Origin: CAJBLF01 sp964504915
GTDB lineage: Bacteria; Patescibacteriota; Gracilibacteria; Absconditabacterales; Absconditicoccaceae
Reading direction: 5' to 3'
Assembly: GCA_964504915.1 (NCBI GenBank)
Contig: CAZDFH010000002.1
Span: 1-64,000 of the forward strand
Length of the DNA: 64,000 nucleotides
Of this stretch, positions 1 to 9,764 are shown in pieces; the stretch's first letter is position 1; the number at the start of each line of letters is the position of its first letter. A program made the translations under genes and the position numbers. Below the pieces are notes generated by a model. The model had not been told where the DNA came from. It did no database searches and worked only from the letters and a program-made list of their open reading frames with translations.

Positions 1-57
1 ATTGGCATGGGAATCTATTAACAAAAATTAAAAAACGATTTCTTCCAATATATAAAC

Positions 58-129
58 TCCGAGGGAGGGACTCGAACCCACGACCCAGTGGTTAACAGCC
101 ACTTGCTCTACCAACTGAGCTACCTCGGA
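58..129 (-). tRNA. tRNA-Asn (GTT)
   Basis: A 72-nt cloverleaf on the minus strand. The acceptor arms TCCGAGG and CCTCGGA pair, the D-loop reads AGCTCAGTTGGTAGAGC, the anticodon loop CTGTTAA gives anticodon GTT, and the T-loop is GGTTCGAGTCC. No CCA is encoded. It is the last gene of a five-tRNA block transcribed leftwards. Confidence 0.95.
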
Positions 130-197
130 TTATACATGGTTGGTAATGACGGGGAGTATATAATTATTCACTCGCTGTTTTCAATATGTTTTTTGGT

Positions 198-268
198 TGC
201 GGGGGATGGAGTCGAACCACCTACCTTCGGGTTATGAGCCCGACGAGATACCGTTTCTCTACCCCGCA
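198..268 (-). tRNA. Initiator tRNA-Met (CAT)
   Basis: Minus-strand cloverleaf with acceptor TGCGGGG/CCCCGCA and anticodon CAT. The anticodon stem has three consecutive G-C pairs (GGG/CCC), the hallmark of initiator tRNA-fMet rather than elongator Met. A degraded copy lies about 110 bp downstream on the same strand. Confidence 0.88.
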
Positions 269-308
269 TTGTCAGGGTATATATTTTATCTTTTTTTTAT
301 TTTCATAT

Positions 309-374
309 TGATCGAGTCAAACTCACCTACCTTCCCGACATGTCGGGACGAAGATACCGTTTCTCTACCCCGCA
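309..374 (-). pseudogene. Degraded copy of the initiator tRNA with a palindrome in place of the anticodon arm
   Basis: The acceptor 5' half, D-arm and flanking bases repeat the fMet gene at 198-268 almost exactly, including the upstream sequence ending in gtcagggtatat. The anticodon stem-loop is replaced by a 14-bp perfect palindrome, CCCGACATGTCGGG, and the T-arm and acceptor 3' half have decayed. It cannot fold into a normal tRNA. It probably arose by local duplication followed by palindrome insertion. Confidence 0.7.
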
Positions 375-393
375 TTGTCAGGGTATATTATCT

Positions 394-463
394 TGGGACG
401 CTAGGACTCGAACCTAGATAAACGGAGTCAGAGTCCGTTGTCCTACCATTAGACGACATCCCA
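394..463 (-). tRNA. tRNA-Gln (CTG)
   Basis: A 70-nt minus-strand cloverleaf with acceptor TGGGATG/CGTCCCA, a D-arm containing CTAATGGTAGGAC, anticodon CTG in the loop CTCTGAC, and T-loop GGTTCGAGTCC. It is a close relative of the tRNA-Gln(TTG) at 803-872. Confidence 0.92.
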
Positions 464-498
464 TTGAGTATTGGGAACAATGATAAGCATTTGGATTT

Positions 499-647
499 AC
501 CGGGGACCCCGCAGGACTGCGGGGCACACCTTACGGCACGATTATTTTTTTATTAGTGCAGGTGTATTTTTTTATTAGTGCAGGTGTATTTTTTTATTAT
601 ATAGTTACCGGGGACCCCGCAGGACTGCGGGGCACACCTTACGGCAC
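499..647 (-). repeat. Two truncated tRNA-Leu copies with palindromes, separated by a tandem repeat
   Basis: Positions 499-539 and 607-647 are identical copies of part of the neighbouring tRNA-Leu(TAG): its 3' acceptor strand and variable-arm sequence. The T-arm is replaced by the palindrome CCCCGCAGGACTGCGGGG. The 67 bp between them hold a tandem repeat of a roughly 23-bp unit with a T-run followed by attagtgcaggtgta. I see no gene here. Confidence 0.75.
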
Positions 648-693
648 AATATCTTCATGATGTGCAGATTGTTTTTTTATTCGTTACATAATT

Positions 694-773
694 ACCGGGG
701 ACAGGGATCGAACCTGCACACCTTACGGCACTTGGTCCTAAGCCAAGCATGTCTACCATTCCATCACCCCGGC
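694..773 (-). tRNA. tRNA-Leu (TAG)
   Basis: An 80-nt class II tRNA on the minus strand with acceptor GCCGGGG/CCCCGGT, anticodon TAG in the loop CTTAGGA, a long variable arm (tgccgtaaggtgtgc region) and T-loop GGTTCGATCCC. It is the source of the broken copies at 499-539 and 607-647. Confidence 0.92.
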
Positions 774-802
774 CTGGTGATTTGCTCTGTCATATATATT
801 CT

Positions 803-872
803 TGGGGAACTAGGATTCGAACCTAGACTGACGGAGTCAAAGTCCGCTGTCCTACCATTAGACGATTCCCCA
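803..872 (-). tRNA. tRNA-Gln (TTG)
   Basis: A 70-nt minus-strand cloverleaf with acceptor TGGGGAA/TTCCCCA, anticodon TTG in the loop CTTTGAC, and T-loop GGTTCGAATCC. It is the first gene of the five-tRNA block. No tRNA-Gly with anticodon UCA, which this genetic code needs, is in the window. Confidence 0.93.
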
Positions 873-1069
873 ACCTAATGTGCACGTAATTTTTTTAAAA
901 CAAAATAATCCTGACTTACCAGGAAGTTGTTTTTGTGTATACACATTTAGATTCTCATTGCAAGAGAAAATGAGGCATTTATATCTCCGAATTCTCACCA
1001 AAACATACACCATACAAACTATCACAAAGATGAGAAAACAAACCCCGACCGATATTCAGTATCCCCTAC

Positions 1070-1987
1070 TTAATGATTATACATTCCTCTTATATCTTGC
1101 CATGTCTTGATTTTTTCAAAACATTCTTGCAGTGATATATTTTTTTGTTGTAGCTTTTTAGTAAGTTCCAGCTTCTTTGGATCTTGATCATAATATGTAT
1201 TAAATTCCATCACGTCCGTATGGGTGAGCAGTCATGCTATATAATTCACCATTCATTCTTCTTCATATAGATCATCCCATGTTTTGATTTTTTCTTCTAA
1301 ATCTTGCCCAGCGAATAATCACGTGATTACCTTCTTACTATATGCCTGCTTATCTTGATTATATAATAACTCTGTAGCGATAGGCTGTGACTGTTGGTAT
1401 TTCTCCAGCAGAGATTTAGTGTTGTATGGCAAGATGTATCATGCTCATTCATTTTTTGGATCGATAACCATATTTTTAGTAAGTGCATCAAAATATTTCT
1501 GCATAAACTGTTCCACCTGCATATTAGGTGCTCCTGCTAGAGTCATATGCCATCTTTCTGTAATGAAAGTTTCATTGTATTCCAATTGATACTTATTTTG
1601 GATTGCCTCTGGGATAATATGGTCGTGCAATACAGCCAATATATCTTTATGTTGATTATACATATATTGGAAGGTACTAGAAAACCGGGCATGCAAACTT
1701 TCATGGACCAGTAGGAAATCTATAATATGTTGAGGGACTTTTTTCTCTCATATATTTTCTACCAAACTTTCTGTAGTAGTTATTTTTTGTAGAATTTTTG
1801 GAGATATTCCCACTATTCCACAACTAGCCGCCTCGCCGTAATGACTTACATGTTTTTGTAATGGGACAATAGAAATATATGGAGTATAGTCTTGTAACTC
1901 CTGATATATAGAAAGTCTTTGTTTACAGATATCCAAAGCTTCTTTATAATTCCCTGCTTCCACGAAAGAATAATTATTACTATGCAT
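1070..1987 (-). CDS. Hypothetical protein (305 aa)
   Basis: I do not recognise this protein. The frame is open from the ATG at 1987 to TAA at 1070 once several in-frame TGA codons are read as Gly. It is a soluble-looking, mixed-charge protein rich in Gln, Lys and Tyr, with no signal peptide or membrane segment. The C-terminal half is rich in predicted helix with many Trp and aromatic residues. No useful Shine-Dalgarno is seen; a TATAAT-like string overlaps the start, so translation may be nearly leaderless. It stands alone between the tRNA block and a terminator. Confidence 0.6.
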
Positions 1988-2055
1988 TATATACCACGAT
2001 AAGAGAACTAAATGCTTATCACGATATATACATATTTCACATAAAATGTCAATTC

Positions 2056-2090
2056 AAAAAAGCCGAACCACGAAAAGGATTCAGCTTTTC
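2056..2090. terminator. Probable bidirectional terminator
   Basis: An imperfect hairpin with AAAAGC/GCTTTT, GAA/TTC and CC/GG pairs lies between A- and T-runs, just downstream of the minus-strand gene ending at 2110. It also insulates the minus-strand gene starting at 1987. Confidence 0.5.
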
Positions 2091-2109
2091 TATGTCATAG
2101 AAAACTACC

Positions 2110-2583
2110 TTATTTTGCTGGCGTTAATGTGTCTAATGGTTGAGTCTGAGCAGGGGCGACTGGTTCTTGAGTTGCAGCGATTTCTGATTTTACTTCCTTG
2201 ACTTGGTCTACGGCTTGGTTGACAGTAGATTTAGTCACATCGACTGCTTGTGTAGCGACGGCGCTTGCTTTGTCTACCACCTTATTAGCGGTGTCCCATA
2301 CTTTACCTACGAAAGATCCAGCTTTATCTGTGATAGAAACTTTTGCTGTAGGATTAGGTGCTCCTGTAATAGGATCTGGTTGACCAAAAAGCTTCGCAAG
2401 AAACTTTATAAGTCTTTTAAAGAACCTATCCAATGCTCATTCACCAGCAACAACTGGCTTTACTGTAGCAGGAGTTTCCTTTACTAGGTCGTAAGGGCTT
2501 TTAGCGTTGTTTGCTGATGCCGTCTGGACTTCAGGATTGACTCACGTTGGAATTCCCTGTGGGATTGGTGCGTCTGGTGTCAT
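2110..2583 (-). CDS. Hypothetical helical protein, Ala/Val/Pro-rich (157 aa)
   Basis: Starts at ATG 2583 and ends at TAA 2110, with two TGA-Gly codons (at 2437-2439 and in the N-terminal third). The N-terminal 55 residues are Pro/Ala/Asn-rich and probably disordered. A basic segment with FKRLIKFLAKLFG follows, which looks like an amphipathic membrane-association helix. The C-terminal half has regular Val/Ala/Lys spacing (VDKASAVATQAVD), like an apolipoprotein- or phasin-type coiled helix, then a Pro/Gln tail. The function is unknown. The upstream spacer carries a short direct repeat (tgataaagtgtt twice). Confidence 0.6.
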
Positions 2584-2839
2584 TTGGAATGATAAAGTGT
2601 TAAAATGATGAAATGATAAAGTGTTTGTCTATACTACTGACCATCCGCATAAAAGTTTTTTATCATTTTATCGCGAACGTAGTGAGCTTTTATCAATTTA
2701 TCATCATATAATAAGTATACCCCCAAATGCATATTTTGCAACAAAACAAAGGAAAAATACTGATTACAACCCCACAAAGACTTGCTTTTTACGAAAAATA
2801 GTATAGATATTGGGTATATTTACCATATCTACGGCAAAA
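2584..2839. repeat. Intergenic spacer with short direct and inverted repeats
   Basis: A 256-bp spacer between divergent genes. It contains tgataaagtgtt twice (2588-2624) and a block reading atcattttatcgcgaacg...gagcttttatcaattta (2661-2703). The same theme recurs at 35200-35290 and 37980-38025. No gene is seen. Promoters for both flanking genes must lie here. Confidence 0.5.
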
Positions 2840-3730
2840 ATGACCGAATTAATCTACCAGTGAGAGGGCGAAAGGATAGATACTTGGCTTGTGAAGCAGT
2901 TTCCTTACACAAGGAGCTTTTTTCATCATATTATCGCTAGAGGTGGTATTTTGGTCCACGGCAAGCCGGTAAAAAAGTCTTATCAGCTGAGAAATAACGA
3001 TACTATTACCGTCGATGATCTCCAAAGGTACTTGTGAAGCGAAATATTGGCAGAAACGCCAAATATTGATATTCCTATTGTATTAGAAAAAGATGATTAT
3101 CTCATCATCAATAAGCCTAAGTGAGTCCTCTCTCATCCCAAAAATCTCCGAGAACTTAGTGAGCCATCTGTGGTCGGATTTCTCTATCATAGATACAAAG
3201 ATTTACCTTCTATAGGCAATTTTATCAGAGCTGGATTGCTTCATAGATTAGATAAAGAAACTGATGGACTTATGATTATTGCCAAGACCGAAAAATGACT
3301 CGCCCATTTCAAACAACTCTTCGACGAGAAGACACTCGCAGAAGAAAATTCGGACAAAGAAAAGGTTCAGTTGAAAAAATTTTATAGAGCAACCAGTCAT
3401 CTGACTCCCGAGGGAGCAAAATTTTTGGACGCAATCAAAGAATTTCCCTATACTATCAGCGAGCCAGTGATTGCTAAAGTCCCTTTCACTGCACCGAAGC
3501 TTGGTATTACGAAGATTTTACACATAAAAAAATCTGAACAAACCGTCACGTTGGAGTTGGAAATTTTGACGGGTAGAACTCATCAAATACGTTATCATCT
3601 ATCTCATCATGGGCTGCCAATTGTCTGAGATTATCTGTATGGCAAAGATGAATGAATTGCCATGCAACTCACCGCTTATAAATTGATATTTCAAGATCCC
3701 GAAGGAGAAATGCAAACAATAGAAATATAA
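2840..3730 (+). CDS. RluA-family pseudouridine synthase
   Basis: A predicted rRNA/tRNA uridine isomerase of 296 aa. The N-terminus is an S4-like RNA-binding module (about residues 8-60). The catalytic domain follows with HRLDKETDGLM (about residue 135), where the Asp is the nucleophile, and LEILTGRTHQIRYHLS near 245, the RluA-family C-terminal motif. At least five TGA codons fall at Gly positions, including INKPKG and VGDYLYG. The length suits an S4 plus RluA enzyme. The TAA stop at 3728-3730 abuts the stop of the converging gene at 3731. Which uridine it modifies cannot be told from the sequence. Confidence 0.88.
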
Positions 3731-4834
3731 TTATGCTGCAATGGGATATTTTTCTACATATTCAGCAACCGTAAGTTGAGCACCTTCGGCTTCTGCTTTC
3801 CATTTTTCCACATTGGCGAAATGTTTTTCTGCTTGATCTTTCTTTACCTTGCTTTTGTCGACCACTATTCATGCTTCACGGACTTTCCCATTCTGGATCG
3901 TTCATATATAATCAAGTGTTTCGAGTTTATCAAAGTAGAATGGGAACATATCTGGGAATCTGGGAGCATTAGAAAATAATTTAATGATATCCCTTACCTG
4001 ACGTCGATCATGTCAGCTGAAATCGCCAGTAAAATGAGTCATACAGGTATTGAATAATGTCATAATCTCATCAGATCTACCTTCTCTCCATAGATATTCC
4101 ACTTCTTTTTTTGGATAAGGAGCTTCACCAAGAGATTTGGAAGAGAAAAATTTCTCTAAGTAAAAAAGCGCGAAAGCGGCTGCTACTTCGTCATAGAGAG
4201 CAGAGATAGTCATCTTACCTATAAATCATCCACTCTGATATTTATCACAAAGATATGCTATACCATCTCGTAAATGGGACAATGTATTTCTCGACAGCAA
4301 AACTTCTTTATTGGCTCGTGCAGTTCAGAGTTCTATATATTTATTTTCAATAAAATGTTTGATAGTATCCTCTGAAAAATGGAAAAAATCACCCATAGGG
4401 CTTTTTATATTTTGGCCCATAGGGCTTTTTATGGGTTTCTCAATAAGCCAAGTTCTATATCATCAATCAAGATCATATGTCCCATCTGGGTTTGGTTTTA
4501 CGACAATAAGCTGACTGAAATGATCATTATACTTATCAGTTTTTTTTCACTTCCCTGTACCTGCTCATATTGAGTCGAAACTTTTTTCCACAAGTCTATA
4601 AATCTCGTCTCTCAGTTCTGGACAATCATCCCCAGGCAATATTTCTAAGACTAGACGAGTCCCATCGCCTGTTGGTCACAATATTTTGGCACGAGAAATT
4701 TGTTCATTTATTTTTTCTACATTCTTTTCCCTTCTTTCTGCAATCCCATCTAATAGACCGAATAGTGTGATCTGTGAAGACGATGGCATAGGGATAGGTC
4801 ACTGAGGGTCATGTGCATCTAAGTTTTGCTTCAT
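3731..4834 (-). CDS. GNAT-fold acyltransferase-like protein (COG3176-like, tentative)
   Basis: A 367-aa protein with ATG at 4834; a second in-frame ATG at 4789 is possible. The central part has the order seen in putative hemolysin/ornithine-acyltransferase-type GNAT proteins: a GGYRTW strand, then FHFSEDTI, then KYIELGTARANKE, then a helix with HLRDGIAYL. This is pattern-level similarity only. In-frame TGA occurs several times, including a TGA-TGA pair in DLDGGYRTW. A 21-bp direct repeat at 4391-4431 encodes a doubled KSPMG segment. The extended Lys/Glu-rich C-terminus is unassigned. Confidence 0.45.
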
Positions 4835-4895
4835 TAGGAAGTACTACAGAGTAAATAAGGCATTATATAAACAAAAGCACATAAAAGTCAACTTC

Positions 4896-4935
4896 AAAAA
4901 AAATGCCGTAGACGACTCTATCTACGACACTTTTT
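4896..4935. terminator. Bidirectional terminator downstream of rpsA
   Basis: A hairpin with CGTAGA/TCTACG core and flanking GTCG, bounded by an A-run on one side and a T-run on the other. It sits just past the rpsA stop and before the start of the next minus-strand gene. Confidence 0.6.
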
Positions 4936-4951
4936 GATACAAGAAATATAA

Positions 4952-6433
4952 TTATTTTTTAGTTGTCTTCTTGGCTGGTGCTTTTTTGGCTACAGCTTTC
5001 TTAGCTGGTGCCTTTTCTGTCTTTTCTGCCTTCTCAGCCTTCTTAGCTTTGGCTGGAGCTTTTTCCTTCGTTCCTCAGGAGACATCTTCTTTATCCTCCT
5101 TTATAGTAAGCTCTTTACCTTCTCCTTTCTCAGTTGTTTTTTTCATGATACCATCCTTTTTATCTGGATTTTTATCAAGCTTTTCTGAGATTTTCTTAGC
5201 TTTTTCAGCTATTTCTTCTTTTGATAATTTCTTAGCGATACCTGCCAATCCCTTACCTTCAAACTTAGGAGCTTCTTTTGCTGGTTCTTGAACCGATCCT
5301 TCTCATTTTTCGGTATCATTGCTTCTTACTTTCTCCACTTTCTTTGGCTCTATGATATCATCTCATTCCAATAAGCCTTTCATACTCAGACCAATCTTTC
5401 TATTTTTAGGATCAAGTAAGATGATCTTAGTCTTTACTATCTGGCCAAGCTTTACTACTTCGTTTGGATTGTTGATAGATTTCTGTGATAATTCACTCAA
5501 GTGGACCAATCCATTAATATCATCAAATACTCTGACGAATACTCCATAAGGCACAAATCTGATAACTTCTCCTTCGAGAATATCTCATACTTTGTGATTT
5601 CTTGGTAATGCTGTCCATGGATCTTCTTTTAATTTTTTACTAGATAATGAGATCTTACCATTTTCTAGTCCGATGACTTTGACTTGCATCTTGTCACCTA
5701 TCCTTCCTAATCTTTCGATATTGTTAACGTGACCGTAGGTCAATTCAGAGATATGAACTAATCCTTCGACCGTACCACCAATAGTGACGAAAAGTCCGTA
5801 AGAAGACAATCCACTCACTACTCCTTCGTATACCTTTCCGACTTCAAGATCAGCCAAGATAGCTTCTCTTTCTTCTTTGAGTGCCTCTCTTTCTGATAAA
5901 ACGATTCTCTTCTCTTCTTCATCTATATTGATGATCCTTACCTTCAATTCTTTACCAATCAACTCCAATAATTTATCGAAGATGATTTCTTGATCACCAT
6001 CCTCTACTCTAGGATAATGAATAGGAGCCAATTGAGACAATGGAACGAATCCCTTGATACCGTGCATATCTACGAGCAAACCTCCAAGGTTAGCTTCTGT
6101 AGGACAGACAGTAATGATCTCATCAGCTTCAAATTTCTTGATGATAGATTTCCAGATATCGTATTGTAATAGTTTAGTAATAGATACGATATAATGTCCA
6201 TCTTCATGTCTGATATTTGTGTTAACGATTTCAAGTTCTATTTCTCTTCCTGGTTCTAAATCGTAACCAGATCTTTCAAGTTCTTTTACTTCCTTAGAAA
6301 GGATAATTCCTGTAAATGCGCCATCTGCACAATCTACGAGTACACCATTTTCAATTTTCTTGAGCACAATTCCCTTGGTCTTTTGTCATTCCTTGATGAC
6401 AGGAATAGTAAACTGACTAGTTTTTTCAGCCAT
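4952..6433 (-). CDS. rpsA: 30S ribosomal protein bS1
   Basis: Four tandem S1 (OB-fold) RNA-binding domains, about residues 20-95, 100-190, 195-285 and 290-350. The last two carry the classic YGLFVTIGGTVEGLVHISEL and YGVFVRVFDDINGLVHLSEL segments. The C-terminal ~140 residues are Lys/Ala/Glu-rich with repeated APAKKA units, like a histone H1 tail, an unusual extension that may help hold RNA. The length is 493 aa and it starts with MAEKTSQ at 6433. Few Gly codons are TGA, as expected if highly expressed genes prefer GGN. It lies 158 bp downstream of rpsO on the same strand. Confidence 0.92.
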
Positions 6434-6591
6434 TATAATATAAAACGTTAAAAAAATAAAATAAGACGAGGAAATCCCATGATGATTTCCTATGTCGTTT
6501 TTATCCAGCTAAGCTGTGATAAAAAATATACTGATTGTCTCGAAACGTTTTAACTTTTTAACTTGTTAACGTTTCAACCACACAGTATGTG

Positions 6592-6855
6592 TTATACCTT
6601 CACATTTACTTGCTTTGATATAGCATTGTAGGTAGAAAGTTTTTTGGTTTTGAGATACTTGAGCTGAGTTCTTCTTCTCGCAACTTTCTTGAGGAGACTT
6701 CTTTTAGCATCAAAATCATTTTTGTTGGCAGCAAGATGAGCTTGTAATTGTTTGATTTCATCGCAAAGTAGACCGATTTGTACTTCTACAGATCAGGTGT
6801 CCTTGTCGTGTCTCTGAAAAGACTCTTGCACTTGTTCTTCTTTTTTCTTTGGCAT
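6592..6855 (-). CDS. rpsO: 30S ribosomal protein uS15
   Basis: An 87-aa small-subunit protein that binds the central domain of 16S rRNA. TGSVEVQIGLL near residue 20 and SLLKKVARRRTQLKYLK near 55 are the family motifs, and the length is typical. The Gly of TGS is encoded by TGA, which the standard code would read as a stop after 20 residues. It is probably co-transcribed with rpsA. A GTTAAC-type spacer repeat separates the two. Confidence 0.95.
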
Positions 6856-7143
6856 AAAAATAATAAGTAAAAAAATAAAAAGGTAACCACAAACAACACC
6901 TACAGTAAAGCCAACCGTTTGCACCGAATAGATTCGGCACAGTTCTCGCATCCAAAAAAGTCTTTACAGATTTTTTGGTGGTCGAACTGGTATGCTTGTG
7001 TAATAAATTTTCGAATTCCCAAATTTAGGAATTTTCAAAACAATTTAGAAATTTCAAATTGCTTGGAAAATTTTTAAATTCTTAAACAACAATTCTCAAG
7101 CTTCAATCTTCCATTTTCAATACGAGCGAAGCGAGTTATTCTT
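6856..7143. repeat. Spacer with AT-rich short-period repeat
   Basis: A 288-bp spacer between rpsO and tRNA-Arg. Positions 7007-7110 hold words such as gaattcccaaattt, aatttagaaattt and aaaatttttaaattc, the same AT-rich family as at 10750-10862 and 58545-58660. Positions 7090-7135 hold cttcaatcttccattttcaa, related to the insert inside mutS. No gene is seen. Confidence 0.5.
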
Positions 7144-7216
7144 TACCCCCGACAGGAGTCGAACCTGTGTTTACTCCTTAGGAGAGAGTCGTTCTATCCA
7201 ACTGAACTACGGGAGC
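7144..7216 (-). tRNA. tRNA-Arg (CCT)
   Basis: A 73-nt minus-strand cloverleaf with acceptor GCTCCCG pairing with CGGGGGT (two G-U pairs), D-loop AGTTCAGTTGGATAGAAC, anticodon CCT in the loop CTCCTAA, T-loop GGTTCGACTCC and discriminator A. Confidence 0.92.
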
Positions 7217-7548
7217 TTCAGCGCTCAATAGTCACTTACAACAAAAAATACTCCCATTAGAGCGAGGTATATATACAATTTTGGGGACTGAAATCAAGGG
7301 AAAATGGTTTTAGTAGTGAGTAGTGAGATATGAGTATTGAGACAAAAAAGTTCATAAAAAATCTATACCATAACGAGAGATAGTCCACTTGTCAACTGAC
7401 ATAAATACTCCCCGGGGACAATTACTAGAGACAATCACCAATCATCTCACAAAATCGATACAAAAAAACTGTAGCAATCTCACCACAATTTTTCTTAGAA
7501 ATTATCTGCTCATTCTCAGGGGTTCTCAGCCAATTCTCAGTGATTCCC
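7217..7548. other. Intergenic region without a recognisable gene
   Basis: 332 bp containing a short imperfect tandem repeat (tagtgagtagtgaga, near 7313) and a run of ttctcag words (7512-7540). I see no open frame or RNA gene that I can support. The promoter of tRNA-Arg is probably here. Confidence 0.4.
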
Positions 7549-8511
7549 TTATGCAAATTCATTGAATATCTGGTAGACAATCAGCAAGAATAAGAAGACG
7601 ACTAATGCTACGATAACGATATTTATGATTGCTGATCTTGCTTTTTTCATAGACTCTTCATTTCAGGTAGACGTGATAAGGAGAAATCCAGCGTAGAACA
7701 TAGCTGCGACGAAGAGTGCTCAGAGAATATATCCTGCGATGACAGCCACGTTTACGATCAAGTCTGCTGCCTTAGTAGCAAATGATGGTGCTTGTGCAAT
7801 GAAGTAGACATAGTCTATAATCTTGATAAATACTAAAGCGAGAATGACGTTGAGCACTCACTTTCTAGCCACCTTGAGTTTGTCATCCTTGTCCATAGCA
7901 GCCATAATTCTGATACCATAAACTACCATCATAATGATGGCGAGGAAAAATCCGAGGACTTTGAAGAAGGTCAGTATCTGGAGGAATAAATTATTCTGAA
8001 GGTTATTCACGAGTTGGCTTGTTCATTGGATGTTTGGGAGGTTTAAGACCGTACTCAGTATCCATATCACGCCAAAAATAAGGAAGGCTCCGTAAGCGAT
8101 ATACATGAGGGAACTTGCAGATTTCTTGGCTCATTCTGCTGGATCTTTTGCCTTCATGATGAAGTTGACTCCTGCCAAGACTATGAATACAAACATAAGC
8201 ACAAAAGAGATATTTCTGATAAGTATCCACAACTGACCTCCCGCTCTCTTACATCATTCTGGGGCGTTTGGATTGTCTATTGTCGAGGGATAAAAAAGTC
8301 TTTTGATATTTTCCATTAAGGTCACATTTCTATCGACGCAAAGAGAGAACACTGTCTCTACTCTGCCGTATTGATCTGGAGTCGCGTCAGTCAAATAGTT
8401 TGCAAAATTCTCATCAAACGATGGCGCTGCAGCAAAACTAGTACCTCGAAAAGTGATCCCCAATGTGGCAATCGCTAGTAAACTAAGAACTAATTTTTTC
8501 ATGCTAGACAT
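7549..8511 (-). CDS. Type IV secretion pilin-like polytopic membrane protein
   Basis: The start is taken at MSSMKKLV (ATG 8511); an upstream in-frame ATG at 8529 and an internal one at 8502 are alternatives. A signal peptide (LVLSLLAIATLG, cleavage near FAAA) is followed by an exported Cys-containing segment and five or six hydrophobic helices. The two-helix blocks resemble the TrbC/VirB2-like T4SS pilin family common in CPR genomes: hydrophobic helix, short basic loop (MKAKDP, TGNEESMKKAR), hydrophobic helix. Several such units appear fused. TGA-Gly occurs in NAPEGCKRAGG. It closes a minus-strand cluster with a PrgI-like protein. Confidence 0.6.
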
Positions 8512-8572
8512 AATACAAACCATCGGCATATAAAACTTTTTAACCTTTTAACATTTTAACTCGTTAACAGAT

Positions 8573-9067
8573 TTAGAAGCCCGTACTTCAGCCATATCAT
8601 CAGAAGATCGAATTGATAATCGATACGGTCAATTTGATAAGGAAGTAGAATCCTGTCAGCAAAAGAACTCCGACGAGGATGTAAATAAATCTTTTCTTCA
8701 CTTTCGCGATATCTCATTCATTGTGAAGTGCATTGGTTACCATCAAGAATCCATTGTAAATCAGTAAGATAACAGCTACTGAAAGTCCTAGATATACCAC
8801 TCGCTGTAGATAGGGAGCTATATTGGTCCTCAGCCAATCTAATGTATTGGCAATCTTATATTGACTCTGATATCCTCATTGCTTGTCGGTCGCACTATCG
8901 AGTGCTGTTTGCTGGATCTTGTATTCCTCATTAGAGGATTTTACGACTCTATCTAGGATAGTAATCGGATCCTGTCCGTACACACCCCAAGATCACTGTT
9001 GAGCGAAGCTCAGCAATGGCATAGACAAGAAGGCTAATAAGAAGCATGCTATTCAAAACTTTTTCAT
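8573..9067 (-). CDS. Type IV secretion pilin-like membrane protein
   Basis: 164 aa starting MKKFGIACF (the Gly is TGA), with a signal peptide ending near LSFAQQ. An exported segment (residues 22-75) is followed by two membrane helices around VVYLGLSVAVILLIYNGFL and FIYILVGVLLLTGFYFLI, joined by a basic loop (HNEGDIAKVKKR). This two-helix layout after a leader peptide matches T4SS pilin/VirB2-like proteins. It is related in architecture to the gene at 7549-8511 and is transcribed just before it. Confidence 0.6.
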
Positions 9068-9142
9068 GCGGACATACGAATAGTAAAACCATATTTTTTG
9101 ATATAGGACAATTATAATCAATTTTCTATTTTTTGCAAAATT

Positions 9143-9733
9143 TTAGCCCATATATTGAGTTTTGAAGAGTGCTATGATTTTCTGTTTCTCATTAGCAGAG
9201 TAATGGTGCATTTTCGGATGCAAACCCAATGAATGGGCAATCTCGTTTTTTACTCCTTTGGGGATAGTCGTGAAATGATGGTCGAGCTTTTTCTTTCTGT
9301 ATTTACGAACTTCTCCCATGACACCATCATCTATTTTGTCGCTCTCTTCATTAATTTTCTGGATATAGCTTTGAAGCATGAAATGGTGCACAACCAACTT
9401 TGCATATTTTTTATTAAATTCAGGACTATTAGGGTTGATATGTGGGTACGAAATTTGCTTATCAGGAGCTCTAGACTTATTGACCTCATCCCTGATCCTA
9501 CGCTGTTGATTTGGAGACATCTTACTAAGTCCGTCATGCACGTTACCCACTGTAAATTCATCTACTATCGTGGACGCAACTCTCGTTGGATTGTAATGTG
9601 CGTATCATCTATTCATAGCGAATACCGAACCAGTATATCACGTTTTTGTTTGTTCGTTTTCTTTGTCATCAGTATCTTTTGTATACATTTTGTTTTCGTT
9701 TTCTGCCGTGGTACAGTCTTCATCTATTCTCAT
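9143..9733 (-). CDS. Hypothetical basic soluble protein (196 aa)
   Basis: Not recognised. It is open from ATG 9733 to TAA 9143 with two TGA-Gly codons. It is charged, His/Lys/Asn-rich and without membrane segments. The N-terminal 40 residues (Asp/Glu/Lys/Thr) are likely disordered. A helical, basic C-terminus has GEVRKYRKKKLDHHF and HYSANEKQKIIALF. It begins 31 bp after the VWA gene stop, so it is likely in the same operon as the secretion-like genes. Confidence 0.6.
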
Positions 9734-9764
9734 CTACGTGTGATAAAGAAATAAAGAGATATAT

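Noticed and set aside
541..600. Possible CRISPR-like tandem repeat
   Set aside because: Only about two and a half copies of a 23-bp unit with no spacers and no cas genes nearby.
2198..2487. Plus-strand frames opposite the 2110-2583 gene
   Set aside because: Mirror frames of a gene with coherent composition; a long Cys/Phe-rich translation typical of antisense.
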